A stretch of 64,000 nt of DNA from NCBI GenBank assembly GCA_008360975.2, contig CM039211.1:47428077-47492076 (forward strand). Reading direction: 5' to 3'. Within the stretch, counting starts at the first letter, position 1; each line of letters begins with the position of its first letter. The position numbers were made by a program, and so were the translations under genes. The notes under the pieces were generated by a model that had not been told where the DNA came from, searched no databases, and was given only the letters and a program-made list of their open reading frames with translations. Positions 1 to 14,300 of the stretch are shown one piece after another. This DNA is from Lichenostomus cassidix (Eukaryota > Chordata > Aves > Passeriformes > Meliphagidae).

Positions 1-697
1 CTTGAGTTTTTGGAAGATAGAAAAGATAATTGCAATAAGAAATTTCAGTTAATTCCAGAGCTTTCAGAGCTATTTCAAAGTTCAGAGAATGCATTATAGC
101 AACAACACACACAAATTTTTCTACTCAATGAAGGAAAATACACTTTGAAATCATTTACTACCTTCTAAGTCATTTCTTCCTACACATATTTGTGAAAGAA
201 GACAGATTTTAAATTTAAATGCTTGTGAAAACCCAATTTATTTTCTTTTAATATTTATGGTTTAACAGGTACACTGAAAAGAAAAAAAATCAAAATGCTT
301 TCTTCTTACATGACATCTGAGGTTATCCGATACTCCTCTGAGATGTCCATGTGGAGACACCCAAAATTCAACTTTAGTTCTTTTTATGAACGCGAAAAAA
401 AATAAACTAAGTATTATTATCATAATGATGAAGATTTATAGAGGGATATATTAAAAAAAAAAAAAGCTTCTAGCCAATGAGAAATCAAGAGTGTGTTATT
501 ATTCCCATGGACAAATTCAATCCAACCCAAGACTAGAGATTCTGCCTGTCTATACACACAGACACATACATATATACTCTTTGAAGTTTTAACTTGTCCT
601 AAGCATTTCCCAATTTTGCCAAATCCAAAATCAACTAAATTAACCATAAATACACTCAAAATACAGTCATACTTTAAATACATAAAATGTATTCTGT

Positions 698-702
698 CAT
701 TC
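698..702. repeat. Target site duplication, left copy (CATTC)
   Basis: CATTC directly precedes the TGTGTTGG end of the LTR and is repeated directly after its CA end at 1732-1736. Confidence 0.8.
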
Positions 703-1731
703 TGTGTTGGTTTTACTTGGCCCAGTTTTTGCTAGTGCGGGGGGGCACAACGATGGCTCTGAAGATGATGGACATACTGCCGGCCGAGGCTAGGCCAATT
801 AGAGATGTTGGTTACGCCTCTGTGAACAACATATTTAAGGAGGAATCAAAACAATGTGAGCATGCACTTCTTTTTAGCTAGAGGAGGAGGTGAGAATATG
901 TGAGGGAAAACAACATGGAGACACCAAGGTCAGTGGAGAAGGTGGGGGAGGAGGTGCTCCAGGTGCCACAGCTGAAATTCTTCTGCAGGCCGTGGTGAGA
1001 GCCATGGTGAAGCAGGTTGTCCCCCTGCAGCCCATGGGGTCCACAGGGGTGCAGAGATCCACCCACAGCCCATGGGGAGGTGCCCACGCCAGAGCAGGTG
1101 GATATCTGGAGGAGGTTGTGCCCCAGTGGGAGTCCCAGTGGAGAGAGAGGCCTTGTTCCCAGGATGGAACAGCCTGGCCTCAGAGGTCTGCACTCCGTGG
1201 ACGAGGGGTCCATGTTGCAGCAGTTTTGGGAGGATTGTCTGCCCATGGGAGGAGGCTCACATTGCAGCAGGTCGGGGTGAGCTGCTGCTCGGAGAGTAGA
1301 CCCACGCTAGAAGAGTTCATGGAGAGCTTTTTCCCATGGGAGGGACCCCACGGCAATGCAGAGGACAACTCCTCTCCCTGAGCAGCGGAAGAAGATCTCC
1401 GTGATGAACTGACCAAACCCCCATACCCTGTCCCACCGTGCTGCTGGTGGGAAGGAAGGAGGGGAGTGAGTGGACAAACGGCATCTCTGAGGGCTTTATT
1501 TTACTTCTCATTTATCCTCCCCTGACCCTGTTAGCAATAAATCATTTTACAACTTTAAGTTTCAGCCTGTTTTGCCCACAGTGCATCTTCTCCTAGTACC
1601 TTATCCCAGCTCATGAGGCCTGTGTGTGTGTGTTAACTTGTCTTCCTCTCCTCTGCCCACCTGTGGCAGGAGAGAGCAGGGAGAGCAGATGTCGTAGGTG
1701 CCTGGCATTCGGCCAGGGCCAAGCCACAACA
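703..1731 (+). mobile_element. Solo LTR of an avian endogenous retrovirus, 1,029 bp, with 5-bp target duplication
   Basis: The element starts TGTGTTGGTTTTAC and ends AGCCACAACA, the TG...CA ends of an LTR. It is flanked on both sides by CATTC (698-702 and 1732-1736), a 5-bp target duplication. Plus-strand promoter-like signals are CCAAT at 794-798 and a TATA-like TATTTAA at about 832-838; a polyadenylation signal AATAAA is at 1536-1541, so the LTR reads left to right. The middle (about 920-1400) is GC-rich with degenerate repeats around CCCATGGG (near 1030, 1069, 1240, 1333) and holds a 163-codon open frame at 890-1381. I know similar long LTRs as frequent in bird genomes but do not give a family name. 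No internal retroviral genes remain. It lies antisense to RIC1, in the intron after exon 3. Confidence 0.85.
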
Positions 1732-1736
1732 CATTC
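1732..1736. repeat. Target site duplication, right copy (CATTC)
   Basis: CATTC directly follows the ACAACA end of the LTR and matches 698-702. With the left copy it defines the insertion as 703-1731. Confidence 0.8.
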
Positions 1737-2277
1737 AAATAAGGAAAATAAGGTGAAACTGACAACATAACAGATTGCATCAAAAATACTTGTACATTCT
1801 CACTAAGAAGTATTCGTTTGTTTTCAAAAATATTGGGATTTTATTCCCCTTTTGTTTCAAAAAGTCTCTAAGTTACTAAAAGATGGGGGACAGAAACTAA
1901 TCAATTTTTGAATTGCACCTTAATGGTTCCTAAGAAACATGATTTTTTTCAACTGATTTATTAAAAAGGAATTATTAAAGTTTGTTGCACATCATGAATG
2001 CAATGGACTACCTCAAATTATAAAATTAGACAATTTTAACCCTGCCCTTAAGGATTCTGAGAGCTTGTAAGATGGACCTTAGGAATCACACCAGCAAACA
2101 GAAATCTAATTAAACATAACTTCTCCCCTGCACTGACTCTAACTCATCGGAATGACACTTCATATATTCATCAAGTGTTAAAACATGCTTTTTACGGAAA
2201 TATTTTTTGTTATAAAATCTGCCTAGGACTTGTGATATTCTTTCACACTGTTTGGATGCAAAGTTTAAAATACTTAC

Positions 2278-2354
2278 TTGGGATATATTGGCTCATAAAG
2301 ATATTTGTCTCTTGCAGATGGAATTTCAAAAAATAAGATGTATCCATTTGCAGT
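2278..2354 (-). CDS. RIC1: RIC1 coding exon 3
   Basis: The exon has 77 nt, from acceptor ctttcag to donor GTAAGT, starting in phase 0 and ending in phase 2. It encodes [18 protein letters not shown] and on to EPIYP. Compared with human RIC1 (as I recall it) the middle is one residue shorter and the His-Ile-Thr stretch is changed; the ends are conserved. Confidence 0.9.
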
Positions 2355-5300
2355 CTGAAAGAGAAACACTGATAAGATACATATCTAGTCAGCATGAATA
2401 GAATCTGTTCAATCTCATGTGATTTCTATGTATGTCTGAAAAATTGATCTCAAATATACATTCATTCAGTCATTTTAGAAAACTGTGCGTTGAAATTAAT
2501 TCCAGGTAAAATCCATAACCACCCTTAAAGCCAACTGAATAGATAAGGCAGTAGGTTAAAAAAAATGGAAAAACAATGCTGTCTATGCACTAGTCCATCA
2601 GAATTTTTCCTCTAATTCATACAAATATATAAAACCTGACAGCTGTATCAGATATTTAGACTCTGGGCACATAATTCATACGAGCTACACAAATTAATGC
2701 AGAAAACACAGTAGAAGGTGGCAAGCCCCTGAATAAACCCTCCAGGTGTTTGAACACATACAGACATTACAGAGTGCAAAGAGTTTAGGCACTGCCCCTC
2801 AGTGTTGGTCATCCAGGTAGTATTGCTCATCTTCGTAGTTTCCAAAAATCTTCACATCATTTATCTTTAGCTACCACAACATCTATAATAATTCAATCCC
2901 AAGCCATGTTCTGTCATGCTGGAAGAATGACTTCATACTATAACACTATGCAGAAAACAAATACAAATTATTTAACTACCTGACGTTCCAGTCATACCTG
3001 GAAGCTGCCTGCATAAGCATGAGAAAAGCAGATGACCAATAATGTTAGCTGTTCAAAGAAGTGTTATTTGTTTACAGCATAAATTTATTTTTCAGGCAAA
3101 TTTGTAAACACATTTTAGTTGAATAGCTTTTCCATCCAATTATTTTAATATGGGCTGGGCACGTATCCAAAGCACTAGAGACAAAAAGCACTGAAATGAA
3201 TGGTTTCACATTACTTTCCAAGGCTGGTTTCCTTTTCTTTGAATAAAGCAACACTCTTGTTATCTTAGTTTATAATTTCGAAGATCCATGGTTTTCCCTC
3301 AGCTAAACATTTTGCTTTAGAAAATTTGTGTTTTGGCTTCAAATTCCAAGAAAAACTATTATTCCAACCAAGTATCTTTTTCAAGCAAGAATAAAATCTG
3401 AACCATAATGGTGAGCTTGAGACAGGCTGACAATACATGGAAGCCTGTCTGTGTGCTGTAATATCCCATTCACGTATTATGTGGTAAAGAAACGTGTTCA
3501 TTTCTAACATCTTTACAGGTTCTTTCCATTACATCATTAAATATTTAACCCGTAAGTTATCTTATCCTGGAAAGAAGAGTAAAACAATACTGTGAAGTAT
3601 CTTTATACTGATATTAAGGTACAAAGGGCCTACTGAACACTATTCAAAGCACAAAGTTACTATTGTTACAGGTTCATTTCTAAATAGAACCTCAAATTCC
3701 ATGAAGAGCTGGATGAAATGCAGAAGCATTCAATGACAGACTTTCGCCAAATTGATCATACTCATTTACAGAGGTTTCTCCCCCGCTTTCAAAATGTCTG
3801 TGTTGCAGTAAAACTTATTAAATATGTAACCATCACCGTCATCCATTCCCTGACCATTCTAATCTCTGACAATCAGAAGTATAAACACAGAGTATCTCGC
3901 CAGGGACGTCACAACATGGTTTCTTGAATGTTACCATGTTTAATAAAGCTCTGCCTTAGCCATGGGAATGCACATTGAAGAGCAGTCTGTATTGAAGGAC
4001 TGCCTGTGACATGGGAAGGACCAAAATACCTCATGTACTATACTGAAGCATCTTGACCCCATTCCTGAGTTTGACTTACTACTAGAATTAACTACCTTGG
4101 ATGTATACACTAATTTAGACAAGAAACAGTATTTCCAAGTAACACCAGCAAAATTACAAAGGCAGCAGTATGAAAGAAGAAACTACAAAATGTAAGGGGA
4201 AAAAAGATCTGCCCAGGAAATGTGCCAACCATTTAGCAACAGATGATACTAATAGTAAAAGAAGTTAGAATTGCTAGGGGATGATGACAGTGTGAAAACT
4301 GCTTAAGCTTGTTTAACTGCATACCTTTAAAGCTACTTGAGGTATTTTATAAAGCCTGATACACTGGCCCAAAGTCTGCCTGCAGTACAAACAAAGAATA
4401 TGCTGCAAAGTGATTTATTTTCATAGAGACACACTGCATATTCAGGCAATCAGAAGCAAAAAACATGGTATATCACTGCTCTAGCGGACATAAAATCCAG
4501 ACTATACTCCCCATCATTACTTCATTTAAAAAAAAAAAAAGGGGGACTGTACCACTTGGCTAATAAGTACATACTAAGCCTTTTGTTCACCTTTTTAAAA
4601 ACAAAGTTTTATTACACAAAATTACTACAACCAAGATACTCATGAGCACAGGTAGTAACAGGTGACAAACATCACCTAACTCAGCTTTCAAACTAGAATT
4701 TCTAGCTGTTGCACAGAACTTCACTAACTAACTGAAGCTAATTCAGTTCAAAATAACTGGTTTTTCTCCATTAAAAACTTACTTTTCTATTGCTTCTCCA
4801 TTTGAACATGTTAGTTTAGAAAAAAGAGAAAACTATTCACTTGGACAGAAGTATGCTTGGGGATGAGAGTATCACACATCTGCAGGAACACCTTCTTTAT
4901 TATAAAGCTCCCAAAACTGACTCTCTGCCCTATCTCACTATAAAAAAGCCAGCAATATTGTGTGATCTTTCAGTAGGACTCATTAAATGTTTAAAATTAA
5001 ACTACATATATATATTCTAAGAACATACTGCAAAACAACTGACATTAAAATTACCACAACATACTTGACTATATAATTTGTATACATACACCCAGGGATG
5101 CAGTATCATCCTAAGAGACATGAAGAATATTAGAAATCTTACTACAATCATTATTTTATAAGCAATGACCACACTGAATTTTGGTTCACAGAGCCTTAGT
5201 TTACAAACTGAGACTTCAGGAGGATTTAGATTCTGGTACTATCTGCCAAAAAGAGCACTGTAAATTTAGTTGCAGAAAAACTTTAAAGTACAGCAACTGA

Positions 5301-8300
5301 AGTGGCAGCAACTAAAGGTTATCTGGCTGTCAGATAAACCACAAGGTCTCTTAAGCAAATGGATCACATCTCAGCAAAAAAACCCACAATATGCAGAGTA
5401 ATTCAATATAAAAAATTAAATTTCTTCTGAATTACTACATAAAGGTTTAATTAAAATGTGTTTGGATATACATGCTGCAATATAAAATTGAATAATTCTT
5501 TTTTATTCATAGCAAAAGTTACAGAAATCTCCTATGTGCCTTTATTGATAACTATTAGTAGTCACTGAGAATATAATCTGGCACTAACAGAAATACTTTA
5601 CTTCACTGATTCCATGAGATACTTTCAGGCAATTCAAACTTTTTAGACCAACTACTTACTTACTTGGATTACACAAAACAAAACAAGAGTACGCGAAGCT
5701 TAACTGATTTATGATTGCCATGATATTGCTAGAGACACGAACTATTCCGTAAACCATCTGTTGTTTCCACTAAGAGACAATACGTAATTTAAGACCTGGT
5801 CCTAACGTAATACCTGAACAAAAGAAACTAGGAGTATTATCCCATATTATGACTCTTATAAACTGTACTCCAACCTCTCTCGTGTTTACCCTGCACCTCA
5901 AATGTTAAATACTGCTGCTGAAATAGTCCTATTTACTGCTGTGAGCACAGTACCAGCTATGAAACTAGACTATTTCCATGTGAGACGAGATCTCATCTCT
6001 AAGATTCTAAACAGAACAGTTCATGTATCACTTATCACTGCCCCTGTTTCTGTGTTCTCAGTGCCTTGCAATACTTTTTAATTACCAAAAGACACTGCAA
6101 TAAGGCCACAGTTTCATCTCTTAAGTACACCTTTAAACCCTATTTATCAAGTTAAATAGGATTATGTCACCTAAGTTTACAACTATTTTTTTATTCACAT
6201 AACTTTACATTCCCATATCATTTGTAACCAGATTACTGAAGTAATGAGATGCTGTATCACCCCCTGCCAATACATCTAACCACTGTTTTAAATCAAAGAA
6301 CTGTAGTTCATTCTAACAGGGAAAAATTAATGAAAACTACAAAAGAAAGCTTCTATTGTCTAAAAAGTCCTTGGTACCATTACTTCTATAATCCAAAAAG
6401 TCCTTGATACCATTACATATTTTCACAAGGCAAGCATCAATAAATGTATATGTGACCTGCAAGTTTGTATAAGCACAGAAATTGGTAACACAAAAATCTG
6501 TTTGCAATAGTTTAACCAGCATAAGAGGGAAAAAAATCTACTTACTGAAACAGCTATCATTGTGCTGTCAGGCCGCCATTCTGCTTGTTTGTAATGTCCA
6601 AACTGAGAAGCTGCTTTTGAAAGTTCCTTGTAGCTTACGATTAATACACTGGGCTGGAGGAAAAAATACAAATAATTACATCTCACATGGAGAAGGAATG
6701 GGATGTTTCTTACACTGTGCTATATCTGTAAAGAACCATGTCTCCTTAACAGCAACAACATCTTTCCTTTGAAGTATGTTAAAAAATTAATACATATATG
6801 ACAATCCCTTACACAATGGTGCTTTTAAAGAGAGTTCATGGAGAACTGTTGCCACATTGTCATTCCTAATCTCATTCTTTCAAACCCAGGACACTTAAAT
6901 AAAATATGTAATTACACAGTAAAGAGTCATTACAGAATACAGAAGTAATTTCAAGTTAGATAAAGGATGAGTGATGCTTAAAATGAACAGAAGCATCTCA
7001 AACAGGCTCCTATAATGATGTGACTTGTCAAATGAATTAGGATGAAATATGCTATAGAATATTTGGTACAATTCAATTGCTCAATTTCTAGTCAATGGAA
7101 GGGCCATTGTATTAAAGAGAATGATAGTCAGGAAATTTGTTTTTCAGAACAGGTTGTCAGAATCTGCTTAAAATTCACCTCTACAGTTTGCTGGAATTAT
7201 TTTGCTTATGATAAGGTGCACCCATTAGCACCTTTCCTTCTGGCAGCTGAGAAAGGCTTTGGGGTCATGAAGACCATAGACTCTAAGCCTTCATTCCCTT
7301 TCACAAAAGCAGTCAAGGGCTGTGACACAAAAACCTAATGCAAAGTTACCTTTTCTTGCTCTAGAGCTTAGAAACATTGTTCCTCCTTAAATATATTTCA
7401 CAATTGTATGTATTTTCTTGCTCTTGAATCAATAATGTTTCCAGCTTAGATAGGTATTCCCCCTTCCATTGCCCTCCACCACTGGGAGGTGGAAGTTAAA
7501 TTAAGCAAGATACACTTCCCGTTTTGTGTAAGAAGTTACCCCTCATCTTCGTGAGATATGCTGTCCCTATTGAGACTTTATCAATTTCAGTTTTCATTCA
7601 GAGTTGTAGCATCCAACTCTGTACCAGAAAAAGCCCACTGAAAGGGAACCAAGAGGGTACACAGTAATCACTCATTTTGCTGAAATTAACCATGAAACCT
7701 CTAGGCAAAACTTCCCAACCACCACAGGACCACAGGTGATCGAAATTTACTATTGTTTTTGGCTTACTTGACCCACCAGCAGAAGCAGTACAACAAATAC
7801 AAAAACATTAATTCTACCCAGAAATCATGTGAGTGTGCACCACTCCAGAACCTGGTGGGTATCTATTACTACTCTATTTGGAATCACTTTCTTAAGTTTC
7901 CTTTCAGAAAAAGCAGAGTCACAAACAACCTAATTTCAAAGAATGAATATTAATTCAAACTAGTATAAAACATAGCAATGAAATATTGTCACCATGCATA
8001 CAAGTGAAGAGCTGAATTAATACTAAACAGGCAGCCTTGGCCTTGGTAAATTCACAGTATGACTTTGCATCCTGCTAACTGCATTATTCTTTAAATTTCA
8101 CACCCACACAGAACTGAATTAGCAAAAATAACGTTAAACATTTATGAAGTATAACAAGCACTCAGATCTTTATCCTAAGATGTACACCAGCTTCTTCAAT
8201 TTATGTGGCTTCTTTTGCAGCAAATTACCTAACATTAAATAGATAACTAATTATTCTTAACACGTTCTTGTTGATTGTTCTCATGAACTATACAGCATTT

Positions 8301-11300
8301 CACTGATTGGCTTAGAACCACCCTAACTGCCTTAGATATACTGAGAAAAAGTAGTGTCTAGGTATTCTCCATCATTAGTGTAGACTTAGACATCATTCTT
8401 AAAGCACTTCTGTGCTTAAAGCATTTTAGCAGCAGGCAAAATCAAGAGCTCAGTAAGACATAACAATTTTCTTTCTAGACTGCAACTTTTACAGAATATA
8501 ATTACAATATTTATAGTGTAAAATCCTTGTGACGCTGATTCACAAGAAAGCTGCTATTACACCCTAGAAGATGGAAGAACATTCTACATACACAGCAGCT
8601 ATAAAATTTATACTAATTGATTTCTAGGCTTTGTGCCTTACAGATGAGGACTAAAGGAGTTAAAAATGATTGCTTGCACTCATAATGTCATCTTTTTGTA
8701 GTTTAAGTAGCTTCTTATTAGACAGCAGATCCACTTCAAATTAAATAGGTCACAAATGATGAATTATTACACTGATAAAATTTATTTCCATATACTCCAC
8801 AGCTCAAAAGCATTAATTCATACATGAGGAAAACTCTAACATATAAATTTACCCCCCTGTCTAAAGCTTCCCACAGATGTGTGAATGTTCTGGATTAACA
8901 AAGACAGGACAGGTTGAGATCCTGCTCTATTCATGCAAAAGAAAGAGAAATGCCAATTTTGCATCTGAAGTAATTTATTACACCTAAAGTGATTGAAAAT
9001 ATATAATGGCACACTAATATTTCTGTAAACAGGAATATATATCAACCTAACTACTTGACCCAAGCACATCAAGCTACTGAACATACATTCTAAGAAATAA
9101 CACCAAAACCAAAGCAAACCAAACACCCATTGAACACCAAAACCACACCAAAAAAACCTCCCCGACACACACAAAAAAGGGGGGAAGACTAGTTAGTTAG
9201 AGAGATACTCTCCTCTTGTTCATTTTATATATTTACTTTATACTCTGTATAGAAAAAGTAGAGGTTTAGATTCTATTAATTAGAATTTTTCCTAAATCAT
9301 TACATTTGTTTCTGTTGAAAAAAAACAAATCTTGGTGTCAGCTTCATGAAAACTCTATGGTTTTTCCTCTTCACACTTCTGCATGCAGCTACTAAAATTA
9401 TAAAGAAATCTAGTTAAGCTCAACTAATGAATTATGCCCACTATCTCAAATAAGCAAATACATTAATCCTCCTTCTTTGAAATGCTTAAAATCCACTTGC
9501 TGAAATATTAATGGTAGAGCCACAGCTTTAGGAGAAACTGGATTCCAGAAACATAGCAAAGGACCTAACAAATAAAGCTTTGTTTAAAATGAAGTAAAAA
9601 ATTTGTCTACAGGAGGAAGTGACCTGTCTTCAGTTGTTAAGGAAGAAAGAATAGAAAACTAAGAAAGAACTGAGTAAGCAAGTCTTAATCCAAATTGCAA
9701 TTTAACACTAGCAAAAGCTTCCCAAAATAGATAAGAAGCATATCTAGCATTTTATAATCTGCTTCAAAGAAAATCTAGCATTTTGATACAGTACATTTTG
9801 TCTCTCAGGAGGAATGTAAGTTCAGGCAAAACAGAAGCTGCCACTCACTTATAAACAGAACTGTGGCAGTGGATGCTTACAGGATAAGGAAAATGGTGAG
9901 AAGAAAAATAGGAAATATAACCTTAAAAGAAATATAGCATTACCATTGTTAAAGCATAAACAAATTCTCCAGTGCTCTAGTTAACAGTACTAGAAAAGAA
10001 ACAGTACGGAAAAGAAACAGAACTTCTTGTTCTCACACTTAAATATACTTTATCTCCTTCCATCAGACAGCTACCTCAGCTATCTGACAGCTACCTCAGC
10101 TATCTCTTCATAAGAACATATTCCACCGTTCTTACTCAGAAGTTCTTATGCTTCTCAACTATGTTCTTCTAGCATTAAACATGCCTCTTTTTTACTGATG
10201 TGAGATTATAACAACAGAAAGGAAATGTAATTTGGATGACCAAAATTGAATTGCACTATTTGTAAAATAGTAAGGTAGTAAGACAGCTCCATCAACAAAG
10301 CCACCTAAATTCAAACCACCTAAAAACTCAAGGCTGTTTCATTATCAGTTGCTGTTGCGCAGGAAAAATCCCTCTGGACTTTCCATCATGAAAGATGAGC
10401 TCTCTATCAACATCTGGACAAAATACCTATCCAAGCAATTAAAAAAACTACAACACAAAACACCACAGCCAAACCCATGATGAAATAATCCCAAATTGTT
10501 ACTATTTTACTTAGTTGCAACTGACCAAATACAGTATCTTGCCCATTTACCAAGTATTGGCAGCATAAACCATGTCAGAAAATGGAGCCATAAATAAAGT
10601 AGTTTTTATGAAAAAATGTGTTACAAATTCTCTGGCAGCAAATTCTCTCAGCAAGGTTAGATATGGGAAATTACCAATTACCAATGCTATTCTGAAAAGG
10701 CCCTCTTTAAAGAAGGTAAGTAGCCTTGAACAGCCAGCCTTGAACAGCAGCCCTCCAAAGAGAAAGCCTCTGTCCTAACTGAGATGTTTACAGAAAGTCA
10801 CAGAAAATTATACATTAACCAATTGGAAAGAGATACAATCGTTTGACAGAATATAAAACAATGAAAAAATTAGTTTCCTTAAACCAGATTCTCTGGTTTG
10901 ACTGCTGCAAGTTAATAACAAACTGTGCATATTGTGGATTTTACACGTTAAGTAGGTCAGCAAATACAACAGAAAACTACTGGACTAAGTCTGAAAAGCA
11001 CACACATGACCTGACAGCACGTATGCAACATGGTCTTACGTATGGGTTTGGGTTTCTTAATGTAACATCAGTCCAAGAACCTGCATGGCTGTGGATAATT
11101 TTTAAGACCTAATATTCTCATCCCCTGACCATATATTATTTTAGACATCAAAAACCCATCCCATTTGGAATAAAAAGGCATTTTGCTGAAAAACACAAAT
11201 GTTCTGTTTAGTCTTACATGACAAATGCTTCAATGCTTCATTAGGCTGCAGGCACAAGACAAAAATCAAAACCACTGTTCAGATGAGCTTATAATATAAG

Positions 11301-14300
11301 TGACAAAGACAAGGCTGGGAGAAAACAGAACAAAACAAAACAGAACAGAACAAAAGCCTGGTCACACTGTGCACTTTATGTTGTCGCTACATGATCTGTA
11401 CTCCACTTTAAATGCTGAAGCTTTGTAAAATTATGAACTAATAAAACAAGAAGGTTAGAGAAAAGCAAGGATGTGTGCATAAGAAAAGAAAAAATCATAT
11501 AGATAGACCATAAAAGGCCATTTTTTTGGTCAGTAACAGAGATACAAAGTGGTGATTAATTTCTAAAAGCACGGTTAATTATAAAACCATAACTCCTTTA
11601 ATTTAATTTTGAAAGTATTTGGAAAGAGTACCCACCCCACAAACATAGCAGACACAACTTCCAATAGTGCGCTTCATGGCTATTGTGAAATAATTCAGAA
11701 AACCAAAGTACAAAATTGTCAATCACTACCTCTCCAAGTGAAAGTTTTCAGTTAACCTTTTAATAAAAAATGCTGCCAAAAAGCAAGGACATATTCTATA
11801 TATCTTTGGTTTTCTGTTACGTGCAACTAGCTGGACAGTGAAAACTGATAACTGAGAATGCTTATTCCCTTCATGCAAGGAATTATGACCCAGCTTTCCA
11901 GGGTTCATCTATTTTATATTAATACACAAGACACTGAAAACCTGGTACGTGCTACTAAATAACCACATGACAATTTTGCATTTTATTAGATAAATTCATC
12001 AGTGTAACATTTCTTTCATTAAGTAATCACAAAGGCATCTTTTTAATAGAAGCTAGAGCACAACTGTTACTGTTACTGTTACTGACATGAAATGGCCTCA
12101 GACAAATGTCTAAAGGGCATCAATAAGAGATCAGCATCTCAGGGGTTAAACTACTAAGGAAGAAAACACAGCAGAAGAAGCAGGATATCTTAATTTGCAC
12201 TGATGCTACCTGTGTCATATTGTTCACAATACACAGCCAACACAACCACTTACATCAATATCAAGACATCTGCTGTCCCATTCTGCAATCGAACTCCAGA
12301 TAAAAATCCTACCGCGGCTGTATCCAATTCTATTAAGAAAAGCCTACACACAATAATTCTGTAAATTATTCTGCTTACAGTTCTGAGATGAAAACATAAT
12401 CTTGAAAGCATAGTGAAAATATCTCTTTTTAATGGCCATTTGCAATTAAAAAAAGACTATGGAAACAGATAATTTTAATGTTTTTATTCACACATCTTAT
12501 AAACTCTATGCACTGTATCACCAATAACTCCTTTTATAGCATGGCAAAATTCCAGGTTGTGGAGATCACTTCCCCAACAGAACTAAAGTCCTGTTTTGTC
12601 CTACTGTATGCTTAGATTTAAATCACATATTGACTTCAACTCTAACAACAGCAACAGCCAGAGACTGAAGAGCGCATAAGAGTGAGCTATGAGAGCTGTC
12701 TGAATAACAACTTACTCAGCATTTAGAATGAATACCAGTTATTTGACAATCTAGGATTCTGACATGCATGCTTTCCTAAAAGCTTATTTTAGTTCATTAA
12801 GGTGTTCTGACTCAGCATCAGAAAAAAAGAAACTAAAAATTTTAAAAAACCAAGAGTAAATGTAAATCATATGCTGAGAAGCATACAGTTAATCACAAAA
12901 TCCTCCTCTGAATGAGCAGATGGGACAAGCTACTCTTGGCTTTGAAGAGCTCACAAAACTGGTTTTGACTGACAGAGTCATAGCAGATAATCCAACAACC
13001 TGCCAAGTTTTCATTAAATATTCAAGGCCAGTATTCCTGTCATTGTCACCAGTTTGCTAATATTAAAGAAAGGAAATGCTAAACCATATCCATACATACA
13101 ACTGCGTCAGCAGACTATTCTTGTTGCACACAATGCACTTGTCAAGGATTAGGCAGGGAACTCCTCTCACCTACAATACCATCTTCCCTAGCTACATACA
13201 CTGTCCCTTAATATCTAGAGCCCTATGGGTGAATTTCTAGAATTCAAGAGATAACCAAACCAGTTTAAAATTAAAGGCACAACTGTTAAAGGAGTAACAT
13301 TTTCAAGGCGCCAACTACAATGCTCCTTTGACCCCTTCATCAACTAAATAAACAGGCTTCTATTTGTTCATTAAGTTTAACAGCCCTGTAAAAAGACATC
13401 ACTAGTCCACCATAAGACTCATTAAAATAGAGGCGCAAGCAGGAAAGATCATGACACATAGGACTGCACAGCCGCCTTGTGAAACCTCATCTTCAGCTCC
13501 CAAGTCAATCTCTTAAACAGCAATTATCTCATTATAGCATTTCAGAAAGATTCTATCATTAATTGATGCTTCTTATTTCAAGCATCCAAGTATTTAACAT
13601 TACCAGAATGTTTGACAAGCTCTTCCATGCTGTCAATGAAAATAGCGTCACTGGCTCCCAGCATCAAGGAATTTTCTAAGGTACGTAGACTTAAAACTTC
13701 TGATTTAAGAAAAACACTTGGAAATGAGGTCTCCACAGTGGGGTGTATTTAACAGAATCCAATGGGGAGCAAGAAAAGATTTTTCTGTACTATTAAAAAA
13801 TTAAAATTTTAAAATGTGTTTATTTTGGTGTTACCTCATTCTTTTTGTTTGTTTGCTTGTTTTCTTTCTTTTAAAACTCTGGAACAGGCATCCAAGAGAT
13901 GCAGTTGGTGCCCAGAGTCTACTAGTGTATAAGAGGATTTGAACAACGTTTTAATAACGTGAATTAACTTTTGGTCACCCCAGAATTGTCCAGGCAGCTA
14001 GACTAGATAACCAACGTAAGTCCCTTCGGAAAAGACAAAATAAAATTAGGATAGAACAGTACTGACTATGTCGTGTATGCTTGATAATGCATATACTAAT
14101 ACAGTAGCATGTGCCTATAATTCATAAACAAATACCAAACCCCCAATACTGGGGGTGTGTGCTCAATTATCTTCCACCAACACTGGTGCATGATCAAAAA
14201 CATTTACCTGAGTGGTCTTCTCTATCCATAATCCAATCTCTCCTAACACGTGTAATAGTCAAGGACTTTTTGGTTCAAAGACACTAGCAGAATTCCACCT

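Noticed and set aside
1..2277. Search for RIC1 exon 4
   Set aside because: No minus-strand frame with the expected conserved residues and splice sites; the exon must lie left of the window.
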